From Pachyrhynchus sulphureomaculatus (taxonomy: Eukaryota; Arthropoda; Insecta; Coleoptera; Curculionidae): a stretch of 64,000 bases of DNA. Where the stretch lies: the NCBI GenBank assembly GCA_019049505.1, contig CM032448.1, positions 7,448,146 through 7,512,145 of the forward strand, given 5' to 3'. A model generated the notes under the pieces. That model did no database searches, had not been told where the DNA came from, and saw nothing but the letters and a program-made list of their open reading frames with translations. Below, one piece after another: positions 29,927-41,904 of the stretch. The position numbers and the translations under genes were made by a program. Position 1 is the stretch's first letter, and each line of letters opens with the position of its first letter.

Positions 29927-32473
29927 TTAAAGTAGTGTTTTTGAAACGTCAGGATATAATGCTCGGCATCTACTTACAACTTGCAGGACATATTGCTTTT
30001 GGTCTTCATCTTTTGTCAGAAGGTCGTTAAAGTCAGTTATTAATTTAACACCACGCTCAGCCATATCATTAACTACTTTTAATGTTTTGACAATTTTCAA
30101 TCCTTCTTGGAAGTCATTATTTTGAGGCCAGGTGTTTGGATGTTGTCTTAGGAAATCTGTTTTCATATTAAATTGGTCAAAGAATGTAAACGTTTCTTTG
30201 GTAAGTAAATTTACCAATCCTCCATCAACTACCTCTTTTAAGTTTTCTTTCCTAACTTTTGGATTTACAACCCTAGCGTGCTGTGATGGTTCATCTGTGC
30301 TACTGAGCAATTTATTAGCCATTAACAACTTTTCATCGTCTGTAATGGTGGGATCAAAAAACGATAATACCACCAACTTTGCATTCAAATGCCACAAATG
30401 GTTCGAAAATTTGGTCAGGGCTATTTCTGCAATGCGTTGTCACATTCTTTATAGTCTAACAGACTATGCAAAATACCTAAATCTTGCTTTGGTGCAAGAT
30501 GAGCTTTTGGAGCATTGAACCAAGCTTTACAATAAATTTTAAATAGGAAAACAGAAATGGCACGCACAGAACTTTCTTCTTCTTTAGACATCTTAAATTG
30601 ACGACGAAAAATGAACATTTTTAAGCAGTAAATAGCCTTTGCCATCCCCCTAGCGTGATGAATGGCTCCTGGAGTTCTAAAACCCACAACATTGCCGTCT
30701 AGTGATCCAACAAATACGAGAACCAACTGCAATAGCTCCTTGTAGTCATCTCTGGGGTGGCTCTCAGTTAATTTGTCTCGAATTCAGCAGTAACATTTGC
30801 AATTACTTCTGGAGTTAGCTGCTTTTGTATTAGATTGTCACTGATACCTGTGTCGTATTTTCCTTTGTCTATCTTGGGCCACGCAGTGAGGAATCTCTTG
30901 AAAATGTCTGGATGAGGTCCAGTGGTTGATCCCATTTTTGTGTCGAATACGCCTCTTAACAGAATTTCCAAGATATGGTGACGGCAAGCTAGGTATAACA
31001 ATTCTCTTCCTAACATTTGCTCCAATATGACGCATGCTCCTTTGAGTCTTCCCGTGTTGGATGCTGTAGTGTCGAAGCACATCGCCTTGACGGTGTTGAG
31101 AAGACCCCATTCATGTAGGCATTCATATACGGCTACGGTTTGCTCCTCTCCAGAGCTGTTTGCTGTTACAGGAACTCCCAGCAGCTGTTCCTTTTCGCCA
31201 TATGAAATAGCTATAGCTATTCGCTCACATTGTTCATTTTTTAAAACACCCGGTAAAAGTTTACCGTCCCAATGGACAACCACGGGCTCTTTTTCAGGAA
31301 TGTTTACTTTATCAAAAATTTTTTTTATTATATTGTTCTCTGAACATTTGCCTTTTATCGTGTAATAAAGTATTCGAGACTTTGTACTCAAGAGGGTCAA
31401 GGTTTAGTGCTTCTAGAGTAGCTATTAAAATTTTCGTGGCATTTCTGTCGGATACCTAACATCGATCTAATAAAATGGACAATTTCATGTTTAAAATCTC
31501 TTTAACGCCCCTTGCAAATGAAACTTTCATCCTTTTGCTCTCAGATGGTCCTGGATCTTCTGCAGCTTCTTCAGGGATGTCCATTTCCTCCAAGCTCTCA
31601 AGTTCCTGGTAGATGCTGTCCTCTTCAGTGTCTTCTTCTCCTTCTTCGAACTTGTCTTCATCATCCGTCTCTAAGAAGTAACAAAAAGAAAGAGAAAAAG
31701 AAAGACTATAAAAACTGGTCGTTTTAGCAGAATAGTAATAATACACAGGTACTAAATTACCTACTTCTAATTATCAAAAGGTATTATTTAAAAAATATAA
31801 ACTCAATCATAAAGATGCCAAATCATGTTCTCATGTAGAATTTTCTTTCAATTATAATGAAACCATTTACTTATTTGTTTATCTATTTTTTAGAATACTA
31901 AAAATAAAAAAAAAACTCACCAATATCAAAAGTTGCTTCTTGGATTTGTCGGTTCATTTTTGCAAGTTCTTATTGCACCTTGATTTCTTCAGCTCGAGAC
32001 AACTTGAGATCCACTCCAGTCATGGAACCTGGGCGGCCCTTCTGCCTCTGTTTCACGAGAAACGCCTTATCTTCTTCCGATTTCATCAGAGCCAAGGCAT
32101 CTTGTTGAGCAATATCAAAGAGATCATCCAACTTTTCAACAAACTGTTTAAATTTGTTCTTGGCCGTTTTCGATGTTTTCTTCCGGTCTTTTTGAAGAGT
32201 TCTCCACTCGGCGTGAAGTTTTTCCAGCTTAGTAATTGCATCTTGCTCATGTTTAGTCGGGATTCGAGCTTTCTCCCAAAAAATGAACACTTCTCGTATT
32301 GTAAGTTTTGCTGATTCTCTTACAGATAATTTCACAGTACGTAAATTATAAAATAAAGCACATAAAACTTGACGATTTGAGGGTAGTTTACAATCGGTGA
32401 TCTGGTGAATGGGATAGCCCACAAGAAATATTTTATCCTTGGTCCGGCTTTGTACACCTGATGTGGATGCCAT
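29927..32473 (-). pseudogene. Family K transposase-like gene, two exons, disabled
   Basis: The first exon starts at 32473 (MASTSGVQSR) and encodes an alpha-helical, Lys-rich region. An in-frame TAA occurs near 31968 just before the end. The donor is GTGAGT (31915-31920) and the acceptor TTCTTAG (31671-31677), a 250-bp intron that keeps the frame through DIETDDEDKFEE. Exon 2 has an acidic stretch, VVVHWDGKLLPG, AMCFDTTASNTG, LLYLACRHHILE and SLDGNVVGFRTPGAIHHARG. Lesions: TAG near 31457, frameshifts near 31330, 30770 and 30434. Copy 1 is in frame at most of these, showing the ancestral gene was continuous. Confidence 0.7.
31671..31920 (-). other. Spliceosomal intron in the family K gene
   Basis: GTGAGT donor and pyrimidine-rich TTTTTGTTACTTCTTAG acceptor, 250 bp, AT-rich. 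Joining restores an acidic open frame. Confidence 0.7.
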
Positions 32474-33057
32474 TTCAGAGGCCAATAGGTAAATAACAGT
32501 TAACTTGGAAAATGAAACAAAATATATTGCAAACTTTAATTTCAATAAAATGTTTTCAAATGTCTTTTAAAATAATACTATAATAGTTATAAAAACAATA
32601 ACACACGCACTTGGAAAATTAAAAAAAAAAAACGTTAAAATATCTTCACTAGAGAATTGTTCGATCTAACCAGCTCAAAGGCACTTTAGAAACTAAACTG
32701 AATAAATAAAAGGTCGGTTGTACGCTGAAGTAAAATCACCATCCCTAAAATAGAAATTAGATTCGCCCTCCTTTTTACCTGTCAAACGGGTCTTTCTTTG
32801 GTAAACTAGTCAGGTAATCACCATATAATAAAAGATTAAATTTGAACAAAAGGCTCTTTATGTTTGAAAATTGAGTTCCAAAATACTTTTTAACAAAAAA
32901 ATGTTAATTCCGAGACACATTATGTAAAAACCCGTAAAATTCTTAGAATACTCCCAAACTGGCTCCTACTGGTACCAGGTCACGTTTTTGGGGCTAAAGG
33001 CTGTTGTAACTCGGTTTGAATTAAAATAACAACAATTATGTATAGAATATACATTTT

Positions 33058-34033
33058 CGACGGGCAAAAGTATCATTTCATATAGGTATGGATAGCAATT
33101 GTTTGGCAAAATTATCACCAAATGTACTTTCTACAATCTCAATTGCTGCTAGCAAAACAAGCTCTTCACCAATGGTGTGAGGCTCTTTACATCTGGCTAT
33201 TTTATATGAAACTTTGCAAGAATTTTCATTCACAGACAAAGTTTTTTTAAAAAATGATTTCTGCTTTACATATGATTTTAATTTTAATTAGAAGAATTCT
33301 CGGGGTTTGTTAAGGTACTCACTACGAAGCTTTTCCAAATGTCGTTTAAGTTTATTTGGTTTCATGCTGTCTGCTGCCAAGATTTTTTGAGCAAATAACA
33401 CACAGGGTCTTTCTTCTTCATTTACTTCGGTACTGGTAAACCCTAAATTTAAGTATTCTTGAGAATATTTTCTTGATTTTATTTTCAGAACCACGCTCGT
33501 CTGTGCACTTATTAATGCTTCATTATCGTTTAATGCTCGCTTACGTCCACTTAAAAATTTATCCACGATTTTGTATAAATTTAATACGTAGAATTTCGAT
33601 TAACAGGTAAATTACAACATACATATTCACGATAAATCCGACAGCAGTAGAAAGATCAACTCGACTGAGACGGGCTGTAATTGAACGAGGTGTAGCATTT
33701 ATACACTTTTAGGCAGACTTTCCGAATCTTCGAGACAACTCGGAACTTCTCGCAAAGCCGCTACCGATATGGTGGACGTGACAGAGAGCAATAGAGAGGC
33801 ATCGATTCTAGTTTTGTCAACGCAGCAGATATGTGTTGCCAAATATGAATAAATTTACTTATTCTTGGCAGTTTGTAAGGTTTGTAATTAACGTCATAGT
33901 GTAGCTTTAGCATCAAAATACTGAAAATATATTATTATTGCATGCATTGTTATTGTATGATAAGGGGGGGGAGGCGCGATGAAAATTATGTTTGAAAATT
34001 GGGTCGCAAATACTGAAAGGTTGAGAAACGCTG
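33058..34033 (-). mobile_element. hAT element 5' half (ZBED5-like family)
   Basis: The minus strand begins at 34033 with CAGCGTTTCTCAACC, a hAT-type terminus, followed by a promoter-like region and the transposase N-terminus. Truncated at 33058 against family K copy 2. Confidence 0.8.
33061..33566 (-). pseudogene. ZBED5-like hAT transposase N-terminus
   Basis: Starts MDKFLSGRKR at 33566. It shows KIKSRKYSQEYLNLGFTS and ERPCVLFAQKILAADSMKPN then KLKRHLE, a BED-finger-like region in which the second Cys appears lost. After a stop (REFF*) and a frame shift it continues KQKSFFKK, KIARCKEPHTIGEELVLLAA and LLSIPI*NDTFAR, the conserved start of the catalytic domain. The RNase H core and dimerisation region are absent. 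Confidence 0.8.
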
Positions 34034-34039
34034 CGTTAA

Positions 34040-34740
34040 AGAATGAAGAGAAGAGATAACATCAATTCTGGAATTACAAGCACTTTATCGTTTTCAATTG
34101 CGAGCAATATAGTCAACAAACCTTAAAAAACATGTTATTTGATACCACTTCATATTTTTAAGGGTCTGAAATGAAAAAAAAATAACAAAAAGGTTAAAGT
34201 CCGCTAACATCAGACTCTCTAATAGACGTGCACTGATACGAAATGTGCGTCAGGTACGGGAGTAAACCGCAGGATTATCAGATATTTTTTAATAAAAAAA
34301 ATTGCAGGTGGTTTAATAATCATTAATGCTGGTTTGTATCAAAGTTTTTTACAGGGAAAAACCTACACATAATAAAATAATTAGATTGTGACGTAGATGG
34401 AATTTTTTACTGCTGTGGCGTGACAAATCCAGGTTCTGGAGATTGAGTCATGTCAAATTAGACTGACTTTTTGACGTTTTTTCGGATGGTTGTAGCTTCT
34501 ACTTGATGGAAATTCATTATAAATATATAATAAAAGGGTGCCTCATGCCTCATGTAGTCGTCGATAACACGTCAAAAAGTCTTTATGGTAGTCAATTTCT
34601 ACTAGTTTATTTAATGATGCCGCGTTTCGGTGTCGATGCAGCTTCTTGAGATCTACATTTTACACTGGCAAGTTAGGTTTAATGTTTACAATTTTATTAT
34701 GTTGTTTAAATCTTTAGTAAAATTGTCCTCTGATACATAC
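34040..34740. other. Unassigned interval
   Basis: No credible coding region. Near 34628-34668 the minus strand has CTCAAGAAGCTGCATCG and CACCGAAACGCGG, which resembles the distal half of a PLE hammerhead region, but stem II does not pair. Confidence 0.4.
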
Positions 34741-34744
34741 TACA

Positions 34745-35085
34745 TAAAACAAGTAGCCGGTTATTCAGTTACTTTAATCGGTAACATCGTTAGGAAAAAA
34801 ACTTAGAAACAAGGCTACCTCAGAAATATACCAATGTTTTAAGGACAGAAAAACCACATTTAAATGCTTAACCTACTTCGGTAAACCAACAGAAAAACTG
34901 GGAAAATCTTTAAATCAAAAACATATTAACATAGCTTACAATAGGGAAATATCTCAAAAACTACAAACCACAGATCAATAAAGATAATAAATCAGGGGTA
35001 TATCAATTAACATGTGGGTCATGTCCTAAAACATACATTATAAAAAGTGTTTATGTAACCCTAATGAGATTTAGGTAACAGGGGT
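34745..35085 (+). pseudogene. PLE linker and GIY-YIG fragment
   Basis: Plus strand reads TFKCLTYFGKPTEKLGKSLN, then after a stop KSGVYQLTCGSCPKTYI with CxxC, ending where the GQTG segment should follow. Short and frameshifted. Confidence 0.7.
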
Positions 35086-35226
35086 ACTACAGGGGTAAAC
35101 TTTTGTTACGCACTATGAGTTTAGAGACCCGAAGTAGTCGGCCAGCTTTGTTAGATGTCTGAATGCAATTGTTAAAAAAATTATTGTTGTCGAAATTGCT
35201 CAAAAGTGTTTAAATTATTTTTTTTT

Positions 35227-35228
<2 letters not shown>

Positions 35229-35294
<66 letters not shown>
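35229..35294. repeat. (TA)n microsatellite
   Basis: About 66 bp, immediately left of the foldback element. Confidence 0.95.
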
Positions 35295-35298
<4 letters not shown>

Positions 35299-35930
35299 CG
35301 TCAACCGGATCAGAGCTACGACCAAAATTAGAAGCAACCAAAAAACTTGACTAAGGGCTCATTTTAAAGCTTAGAGCGTCTACTTTCAAATGCCGAGTGC
35401 GCCTTTGAAAAATCCAATATGGCGGCTCCAATATGGCGGCCGGTAGCCGGAGAAAAATCAAGTGTCCAGCAAAAAAAGGTTGTAAAAATAAAAATTCGCA
35501 ACTGTTTGGGTCGTTTTTTGGCTCAAATTGTAGCTGATGGACGCCCCAAAAAATTGGGGTGGTAAGTTGACAAAATCCAACATGGCGGATCCAATATGGC
35601 GGTCAAAAATCCAATATGATGGCCGAATTTTCGCAAATGAACCGATTTGCACTAAATTTGGTAAACGGGGGTTTTTAGGGTCGCTAATCACGAATCCGAG
35701 ATCTAATTTGCCAAATTCAAGATGGCGGATTTTTATTTTTACAAGCTTTTTTTTGCTGGACACTTGATTTTTCTCCGGCTACCGGCCGCCATATTGGAGG
35801 CGCCATATTGGATTTTTCAAAGGCGTACTCGGCATTTGAAAGTAGACGCTCTAAGCTTTAAAATGAGCCCTTGGTCAAGTTTTTTGGTTGCTTCTAATTT
35901 TGGTCGTAGCTCTGATCCGGTTGACGCGGA
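35295..35930. mobile_element. Foldback/MITE with ~190-bp inverted ends, ATGGCGG-rich
   Basis: 35296-35490 is the inverted match of about 35735-35930; ends read TCCGCGTCAACCGGATC. The whole element and its arms contain repeated AATATGGCGG or AAGATGGCGG words in both orientations. No ORF of its own; open frames here are shared between arms. (TA)n lies on both sides. Confidence 0.8.
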
Positions 35931-35935
35931 TGGTC

Positions 35936-35937
<2 letters not shown>

Positions 35938-36014
<77 letters not shown>
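35938..36014. repeat. (TA)n microsatellite
   Basis: About 77 bp, just right of the foldback element. The interval 36015-36515 beyond it has no recognisable gene. Confidence 0.95.
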
Positions 36015-36019
<5 letters not shown>

Positions 36020-36516
36020 AATGCATTTAAGTTAGGGATTCTTCTTTGCTTTTCATAAAGTCTTGTATATTCCTGTTGTGTTTGTCTTCTCTTATAACCC
36101 TCTTTATAATATTCCTTAAAATCCCGTTTCTTTAGTCTATGAAAAAAATCATTTTTACGGCAATATTTTGCCGAAATTCCTAACATAAACAAAAGTTAAT
36201 GGAAAAACACTTAGTTCGTCTAACAAGTATTAAAAATTGAATTGGGTATTATAACTTCATAGAAGTTTTGTAATATTTCAATGAAAGACTGACACTTTTA
36301 TACTTTTTTGACTTCAGTACACTTTGCTACGTAAGTACGTGTTTTTATCTTTATAAAACAAAGATTTTGCATGATGTTATCAACAATTTTGACAATATTT
36401 TGTTGGAGATTTATCCTTTACATTATTGTTTTAAACTCGTAAATTTTTTGTCTGGTCATATTGTATAGTATGATGAACAGATGCCTTAATAACCATAAAA
36501 CAATTTAATGAATATA

Positions 36517-37822
36517 AACTCCTGGACAAAATTAACGCAACAATCTGAAAATTAATTTATCTTTTTCTTATGTCAGTTTTAAAGTTTATCGAGTATTTGA
36601 ATAGTAGGCTATGCATATTTTGTTTCGTTGTTCATGACAGAAATCAAAACAATTCGTTTAGATTTACAGTTTTAAAGAAATTTTTTAGAAGATAAACAAT
36701 TTTCTGTGATAATGCGATAGATTTTCTTTAAAAGTAAGCTTATAAATTGTTCCCTTTTTCAAAGTAATACGTTTTTGTGGTAGACTGTTTTATTTTTGAC
36801 CCCAAAGATTAGAAAAATGAATCGAACAGGGAATTTAACTGAACACGAGGTAATGCGAGCCTCAGTTTTATTGGACGTGGGATATTGTCAGAGTTATGTA
36901 GCCAATTTGTTAGGCAAACATCGTTCCACAATAAGTCGTATGGTAAGACGCTTGAATGAAGTAGGAACTTATTCTAGAAGGCTAGGGCAAGAGCGAAAAC
37001 GATGCACTAGCGACCTAGATGAACGTTTTATAAGACAATATGCTTTAAGAAACAGGACTGTCACTAGTTCTATAATAAGAAATTCGGTGGTGGCTCTGTT
37101 ATGTTCTGGGGTGGCATCTGCTTTGATGCTCGCACAGAGTTAGTTCCTGTCCGTATGAGATCTATGAATGCTGACTACTATCTTGAGAATATTGTAATAG
37201 AACATGTGATACCTTTCAGTCATTTTGTCGGGCCCAATTTCCTGTTTATGCAAGGCAACGCTCGACCTCACGTGGCTAGGGAGGTACTCGATTATCTTAA
37301 TCAAGTTGATATACCGATTATGCAATGGCCACCAAAAGCCCGGATCTGAATCCGATAGAACATGTATGGGATCACCTTCAGAAAAATGTGGAACGTCATA
37401 TACCTGCACCTAGAAACCTGAGAGAACTTTAAAATGCAGTTATCACAGAATGGGAGCAAATTCCTCAAGATTTTATCTAAAATTTAATTAGAAGCATGCC
37501 TAGGCGCATAAACGCTGTCATCCGAAGTAGAGGAGGCAACACACGCTACTAGTGTCCCAGTTACACCATTAATTTTGCTACTAGTGTCCCAATTTATTTT
37601 TTTCATTATTATATAATTTCAACGATTTTGTTATTAGGTCTTAAGAATAATTTTAATTCGAATCTTATAGAGAAATTTGGTAGCTAATTCACTTTTAAAG
37701 TGTCGGAATAAGTTTTTTCTAACTTTTAGTGTAACCAATGTTCATAAAAAATTATTAAAATTAATTCATTATAGAGATTTGTATGATTTAATATATTGTT
37801 GCGTTAATTTTGTCCAGGAGTG
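36517..37822 (+). mobile_element. Tc1-like element inserted in a PLE
   Basis: Inverted ends ACTCCTGGACAAAATTAACG at both termini, flanked by TA (36515-36516, 37823-37824). 1306 bp. Confidence 0.9.
36817..37552 (+). pseudogene. Tc1-like transposase, internally deleted
   Basis: MNRTGNLTEHEVMRASVLL leads into an HTH (QSYVANLLGKHRSTISRMVR) and a second HTH remnant (LDERFIRQYALRNRTVTSS). Near 37090 the sequence jumps to VMFWGGICFDARTELV, so the first DDE Asp region is deleted. FLFMQGNARPHVA holds the second catalytic position, where Asp is replaced by Gly (QGNARPH instead of QDNARPH). PDLNPIEHVWD, with the catalytic Glu, follows in another frame, and the end reads MPRRINAVIRSRGGNTRY. Nonfunctional. 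Confidence 0.85.
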
Positions 37823-37824
37823 TA

Positions 37825-38490
37825 CAAAGACTCTGGAGTTTATCAACTGTTATGTAATGAATGTAATAGCTGTTATATAGGCCAAACAGGGATAAATTTC
37901 GTTTCGATATTAGATTTAAAGAACACCAAACATCTTTTAGATCAAACAAATCATATTTTTCGAGACATAAATAATTTACAAATATTACATAAAGCACAAA
38001 AAGGAAGAACATTAAATCTTTTAGAAGCTATAAAGATTCACAAACAGAATAAAAATAAAGATACAACCCTCCTAAATAATCTAACAGATGTTCAGAATTT
38101 CGTCGTGTTTGGCATATTTTAGAAGTGTTTTTTAGATATATTTTTTTGAAGAAGGAATTTTATAAAAAGTTTTAAGAATATATTGAAAAATATTTCTCGA
38201 AATTGGGAAGAACATTTCTTTAAAGACCTAAAAATACGTCAATAATCATAAAAAAAAACATTAAAAAAGTTTTTTACTGTTAATAAAAAATACCTGATTT
38301 GCAAACAATAATGTAATTTAACCCTTCGTAATAAAATAATTTTAATTTCAGTTCACCGAAATTTAATGATTAGTAATTCCAAATTATACCGGGAAATTTG
38401 TTATAAATCGTAAATAAACCACCTTAGTTTGTAGTAATACGCTTGATAATGTAGAAAACTTACGAAACTGCAGTAGCAGATAGATAAAAA
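37825..38490 (+). pseudogene. PLE GIY-YIG endonuclease and 3' tail
   Basis: KDSGVYQLLCNECNSCYIGQ includes the CxxC and YIG, then a deletion leads to KHLLDQTNHIFRDINN and KGRTLNLLEAIKIHKQNKNK, ending near 38122. The 3' tail contains a hammerhead-derived motif at 38447-38482 (CTTGATAATGTAG, then TTACGAAACTGCAGTAGC). The upstream part is displaced by the Tc1-like insertion. Confidence 0.8.
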
Positions 38491-38744
38491 ATAACCAGTG
38501 AAGTGCAAGTTGAACTTGCGCAATTAGTATTTCGTACGATGATTGCTTTTAAAATAAAAAAAATTGTTACGGAGGTATAAAATGATCAGTGACTTCATAA
38601 AACACATCCCAAATGAGTTTTCAACAAAGTTTGTTTCCAATCTTTACTGAAAACTGATGACCTTGAAATTTTTGTATGTTTATATACCAGATAAATTATT
38701 AAAGGTAATGCCCTCGTGGTAATTTTCAATCAATCTACACCCCG

Positions 38745-41510
38745 CACGGTGCGAAATTTAGGGAGTTTAGCGGAACTTTATTCAATTTTTGAAATACGTA
38801 AAATGCATAAGATTATTCATTATTTTGGTAGGTTAATATCCCACCTCTAAAACTTCATAGTCAGTTTGGGGAATAACCCTGCGAAACAACTGCAAAAAGC
38901 ACCTGAAAGTTGCCTTACTTATTCAATCATACTTTTTGCCTACAGAAAGCTATTCGATTTGTTTAAGTTAATAGAGTGGTACATACAAACGGCAAGTCAG
39001 TAGGCCATGATTTTTTCTTCATTTATTTTATAAGAGAATTGTCAATTATTAGCATTTAAATAATTGCAAAATCTTTTCTTACTCGTGTGTGATTTGTTCG
39101 TGAAAAAAGTGATTTTTAAGAAGTAAGTCAAATTTACATTTTTAACTTCAGTGGAGACTTTAAAAAGTGATATTACATAATACCAGCTTGAAACGCACAA
39201 AATTTGAAAGGTTTTTTTTTCCTCTGTTGGAAACACAAAAGATCTTCTGCGATATTTTGCGATCTTCTTTTAAATTAAACATTTTCCAGAATGACTTTGC
39301 AAATTTCATATAACTGCATATTCCAAAAGTGGAAGGAAGAACCGACATCGGACGCCATCATTGGTTTTGTTTTGGAAAAAATAGGCTCACCTATGCTAAC
39401 ATCTGACGCTCTTTGCAGTTTAAAGGCAACTCTTCGTGCGCTGGTTTGTAAAATACAAAAAAGGTGGAGGGAATCCAATCGAAATTTAGCATCATTTCTG
39501 AATAAAAATGCTAGCTGGCTTGAAAATAATGTAAAATTTTCAAATGCTGTAAGGGATGCATTGCCTAGTGGATCGAGGACCAATGCAGGCAGACCTAAAA
39601 AAGAATTTAGGGATTGTCATCCTAAAGTGCAAAACAGAAAAGTGCATCATCTTTTGAAGTCCGGTAGTCAAGACGAGTTAGCCAAAGCAACTGCAACAAA
39701 GCTATACCAATCTGGAAAACGAAATTCTGCAGCGATTGTCAAGGAACTGGCAGCTGGTTCTCCAGAAAGGGTTAGCAAAATCAAGAAGGTTCGCATGTCT
39801 TCTTCAAACAGCCCACGAAAATTAACTCCAGATCAGGCTCTGGCGCTACTTATTGATGCAAACTTATCGTCAAATCAGTACAACATTGTTCGAGATCAAG
39901 CAAAAAAAATCACCGTTGCACTTTGTATCCACCTTATTATGTTGTAAAAGAGGCAAAGGTGCTATCCAAAGGACATAATAATAAATGAAGTTTCAGCTGA
40001 GGTATCAGTTGAGTCGCTTATAAATCATACCGTAGCAAGACTTTGTACAGGGCTAGAAGGGATTCTTAGAACTTTATCAAACGTTAAAGCACTAAATATT
40101 ATCGTAAAGTGGGGTTGTGATAGGGCGGAACAAGTTAATTATCGACAAAAGTATATGGACAAACATAGCTCTGATGATAGTATGTTTAGTGTATCAATGG
40201 TACCAATCCAAATGTGCTCCGTAAATGATAAGGGTGATAATCAGTCAGTAATTTGGAAAAACCCTGCTTCTTCCACACGGTACTGTCGCCCCATTAAGTT
40301 CGTTTTTGCCAAAGAAACAGTCAGTGTAATTACCTCAGAAGTAAACAAAGTGAAAGAACAAATATCTCAACTTACTCCAACCACTATACTTGTAGATGGT
40401 AAGCAATTTCAGGTTACAGCAAATATGATCTTTTGTATGATTGACGGTAAAGTATGCAATGCTGTATCATCCTGTGCATCATCACAAACATGCTACTTAT
40501 GTGGGGCTAAACCTAGTGAAATGAACAACATCTGCGCTATGCCTCAAAAAAATATAAATGAATCCTTTTTATCCCTTGGACTATCACCCCTCCATGCATG
40601 GATAAGGTTTTTGGAAAGTATTTTACATATATCGTACAAAAAGGCATGGCAAGCTCGTGGAGCAGAAAATAAAAAAAAGTTGCAGAGAAGAAAAAATACA
40701 TTCAACAAAAATTCAAAGAGGAGCTTGGCTTGCTTATAGATATGCCAAAACAGCAGACCGGAAACACAAAAGATGGTAATACCGCGAAGAAATTCTTTAG
40801 AAATGCCGAAAAGTCTTCCGAAATAACTGGAGTTAATTTAGATTTGATCAAGCGTTTTCATGTGCTGTTAGAGTGCCTAAATTGTGGTCTGAAAATTGAT
40901 TCAGAAAAGTTCGGCGAATATGCAAGAGAAACTTTGGAATTGTATTTGAAAGAATATTTCTGGTACTTAATGCCCGTAAGTGTGCATAAAGTCCTTTGTC
41001 ATGGAAAGGATATTATAGCCTCTTGCATTCTTCCGATCAGACAATTTTCTGAAGAAGCTCAGGAGGCAAGAAACAAAGACTGCAGAAAATATCGAGAACT
41101 TTTTACTAGAAGAACATCCCGAATTGAACACAAATACGGATTTATTTAATCGACTGCTTATTTCATCGGATCCGTACATCGGCATCGCTAGTCTTCGTAA
41201 AGCACCTAAAACCAAGCATAGTGAAGTTACGCCAGAAGTTTTAGAGTTGTTAGAAAGATTTGCAGACCCATGTAATGATTGCGAGTCTTCAGACGATTGC
41301 AATGAGTCTCGTTCTGAATAGATGTTCAAGATGTTGTTACAAAATGTATGTTTTTTTTTAATTGTTCTATAATAAAAAACACAAATAAACTGAAAAACTT
41401 TAAATAAAACACATTAATTTTTATTAAAAATTTTAAAAAACCAACAAATAGAACTGTTTTACTGGTTTAAATAATTAAGTTCCGGTAAACTCAAGAAATT
41501 TCGCACTGTG
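38745..41510 (+). mobile_element. Transib DNA transposon
   Basis: 2766 bp. Left end CACGGTGCGAAATTT; right end (complement) CACAGTGCGAAATTT; the inverted repeats continue with GAGTTTA-CGGAACTT. It is flanked by 5-bp duplications CCCCG (38740-38744, 41511-41515); the empty site CTACACCCCGTGG is present as the complement in family C copy 1 (near 9240-9255). A 5-bp GC-rich duplication and CACWRTG ends are the hallmarks of Transib, relatives of the RAG1 recombinase. Confidence 0.92.
39291..41321 (+). pseudogene. Transib (RAG1-like) transposase, frameshifted
   Basis: Starts MTLQISYNCIFQKWKEEPTS. N-terminal part (to about 39940) with AGRPKKEFRDCHPKVQNRK and NRKVHHLLK. After a shift: LYPPYYVVKEAK, then CYPKDIIINEVSAEVS and IIVKWGCDRAEQ with the first catalytic Asp (codon 40119). 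VIWKNPASSTRYCRPIKFVF follows, then CMIDGKVCNAVSSC with the second Asp (40442), and CYLCGA as a zinc ligand pair. After another shift: LIDMPKQQTGNTKDGNTAKK, CLNCGLKID and SEEAQEARNKDCRKYRELF with the catalytic Glu (about 41062). The order matches RAG1-core/Transib. Shifts lie near 39905, 39950, 40670 and 41110, so this copy is dead although all three catalytic codons survive. Confidence 0.9.
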
Positions 41511-41639
41511 CCCCGTGGAAAATATTCCAGAGTTTTTTCAAAATTTTTTGATCAGTACTTTTCGAGATAAGGTGGGGGACAGTGATTTTTCGCGATTTTT
41601 TAAAAACAATACAAAGAAAAGTGTGCGCAAGTATTACAT

Positions 41640-41711
<72 letters not shown>

Positions 41712-41871
41712 TTACTCGTGTTTTCACAAGTTTTCATTTGACATCACACTCGATGACTTAGTAAATTTTTTTTTTTTCACTTCCTATTTCACCCCCCAAA
41801 ACTAACCCCTTAAGTCAAGATTTAACTTTCAAAACTACGTGGCTCTGATGAGGCCATCAATTCCTATATTA

Positions 41872-41872
<1 letters not shown>

Positions 41873-41904
<32 letters not shown>
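41873..41904. repeat. 32-base C homopolymer
   Basis: Uninterrupted C run replacing about 5 bases of the family C sequence. Could be real expansion or an assembly artefact. Confidence 0.9.

Larger units (their letters stand above)
29324..33057 (-). mobile_element. Family K DNA transposon, copy 2
   Basis: The left terminus (29324-29687) is the inverted match of 1565-1920. The right terminal repeat starts at about 32969 but is cut at 33057, where an unrelated hAT begins. It contains a two-exon transposase-like gene. Length about 3.7 kb. Confidence 0.8.

Noticed and set aside
34628..34668. Hammerhead-like CTCAAGAAGC...CCGAAACGCGG
   Set aside because: Core G5 is changed and stem II does not pair; kept only as a note on PLE debris.
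35875..36192. 105-codon minus-strand ORF with a Lys/Arg-rich N-terminus
   Set aside because: Half of it is TA repeat; the remaining 60 residues match nothing I recognise, so not called as a gene.
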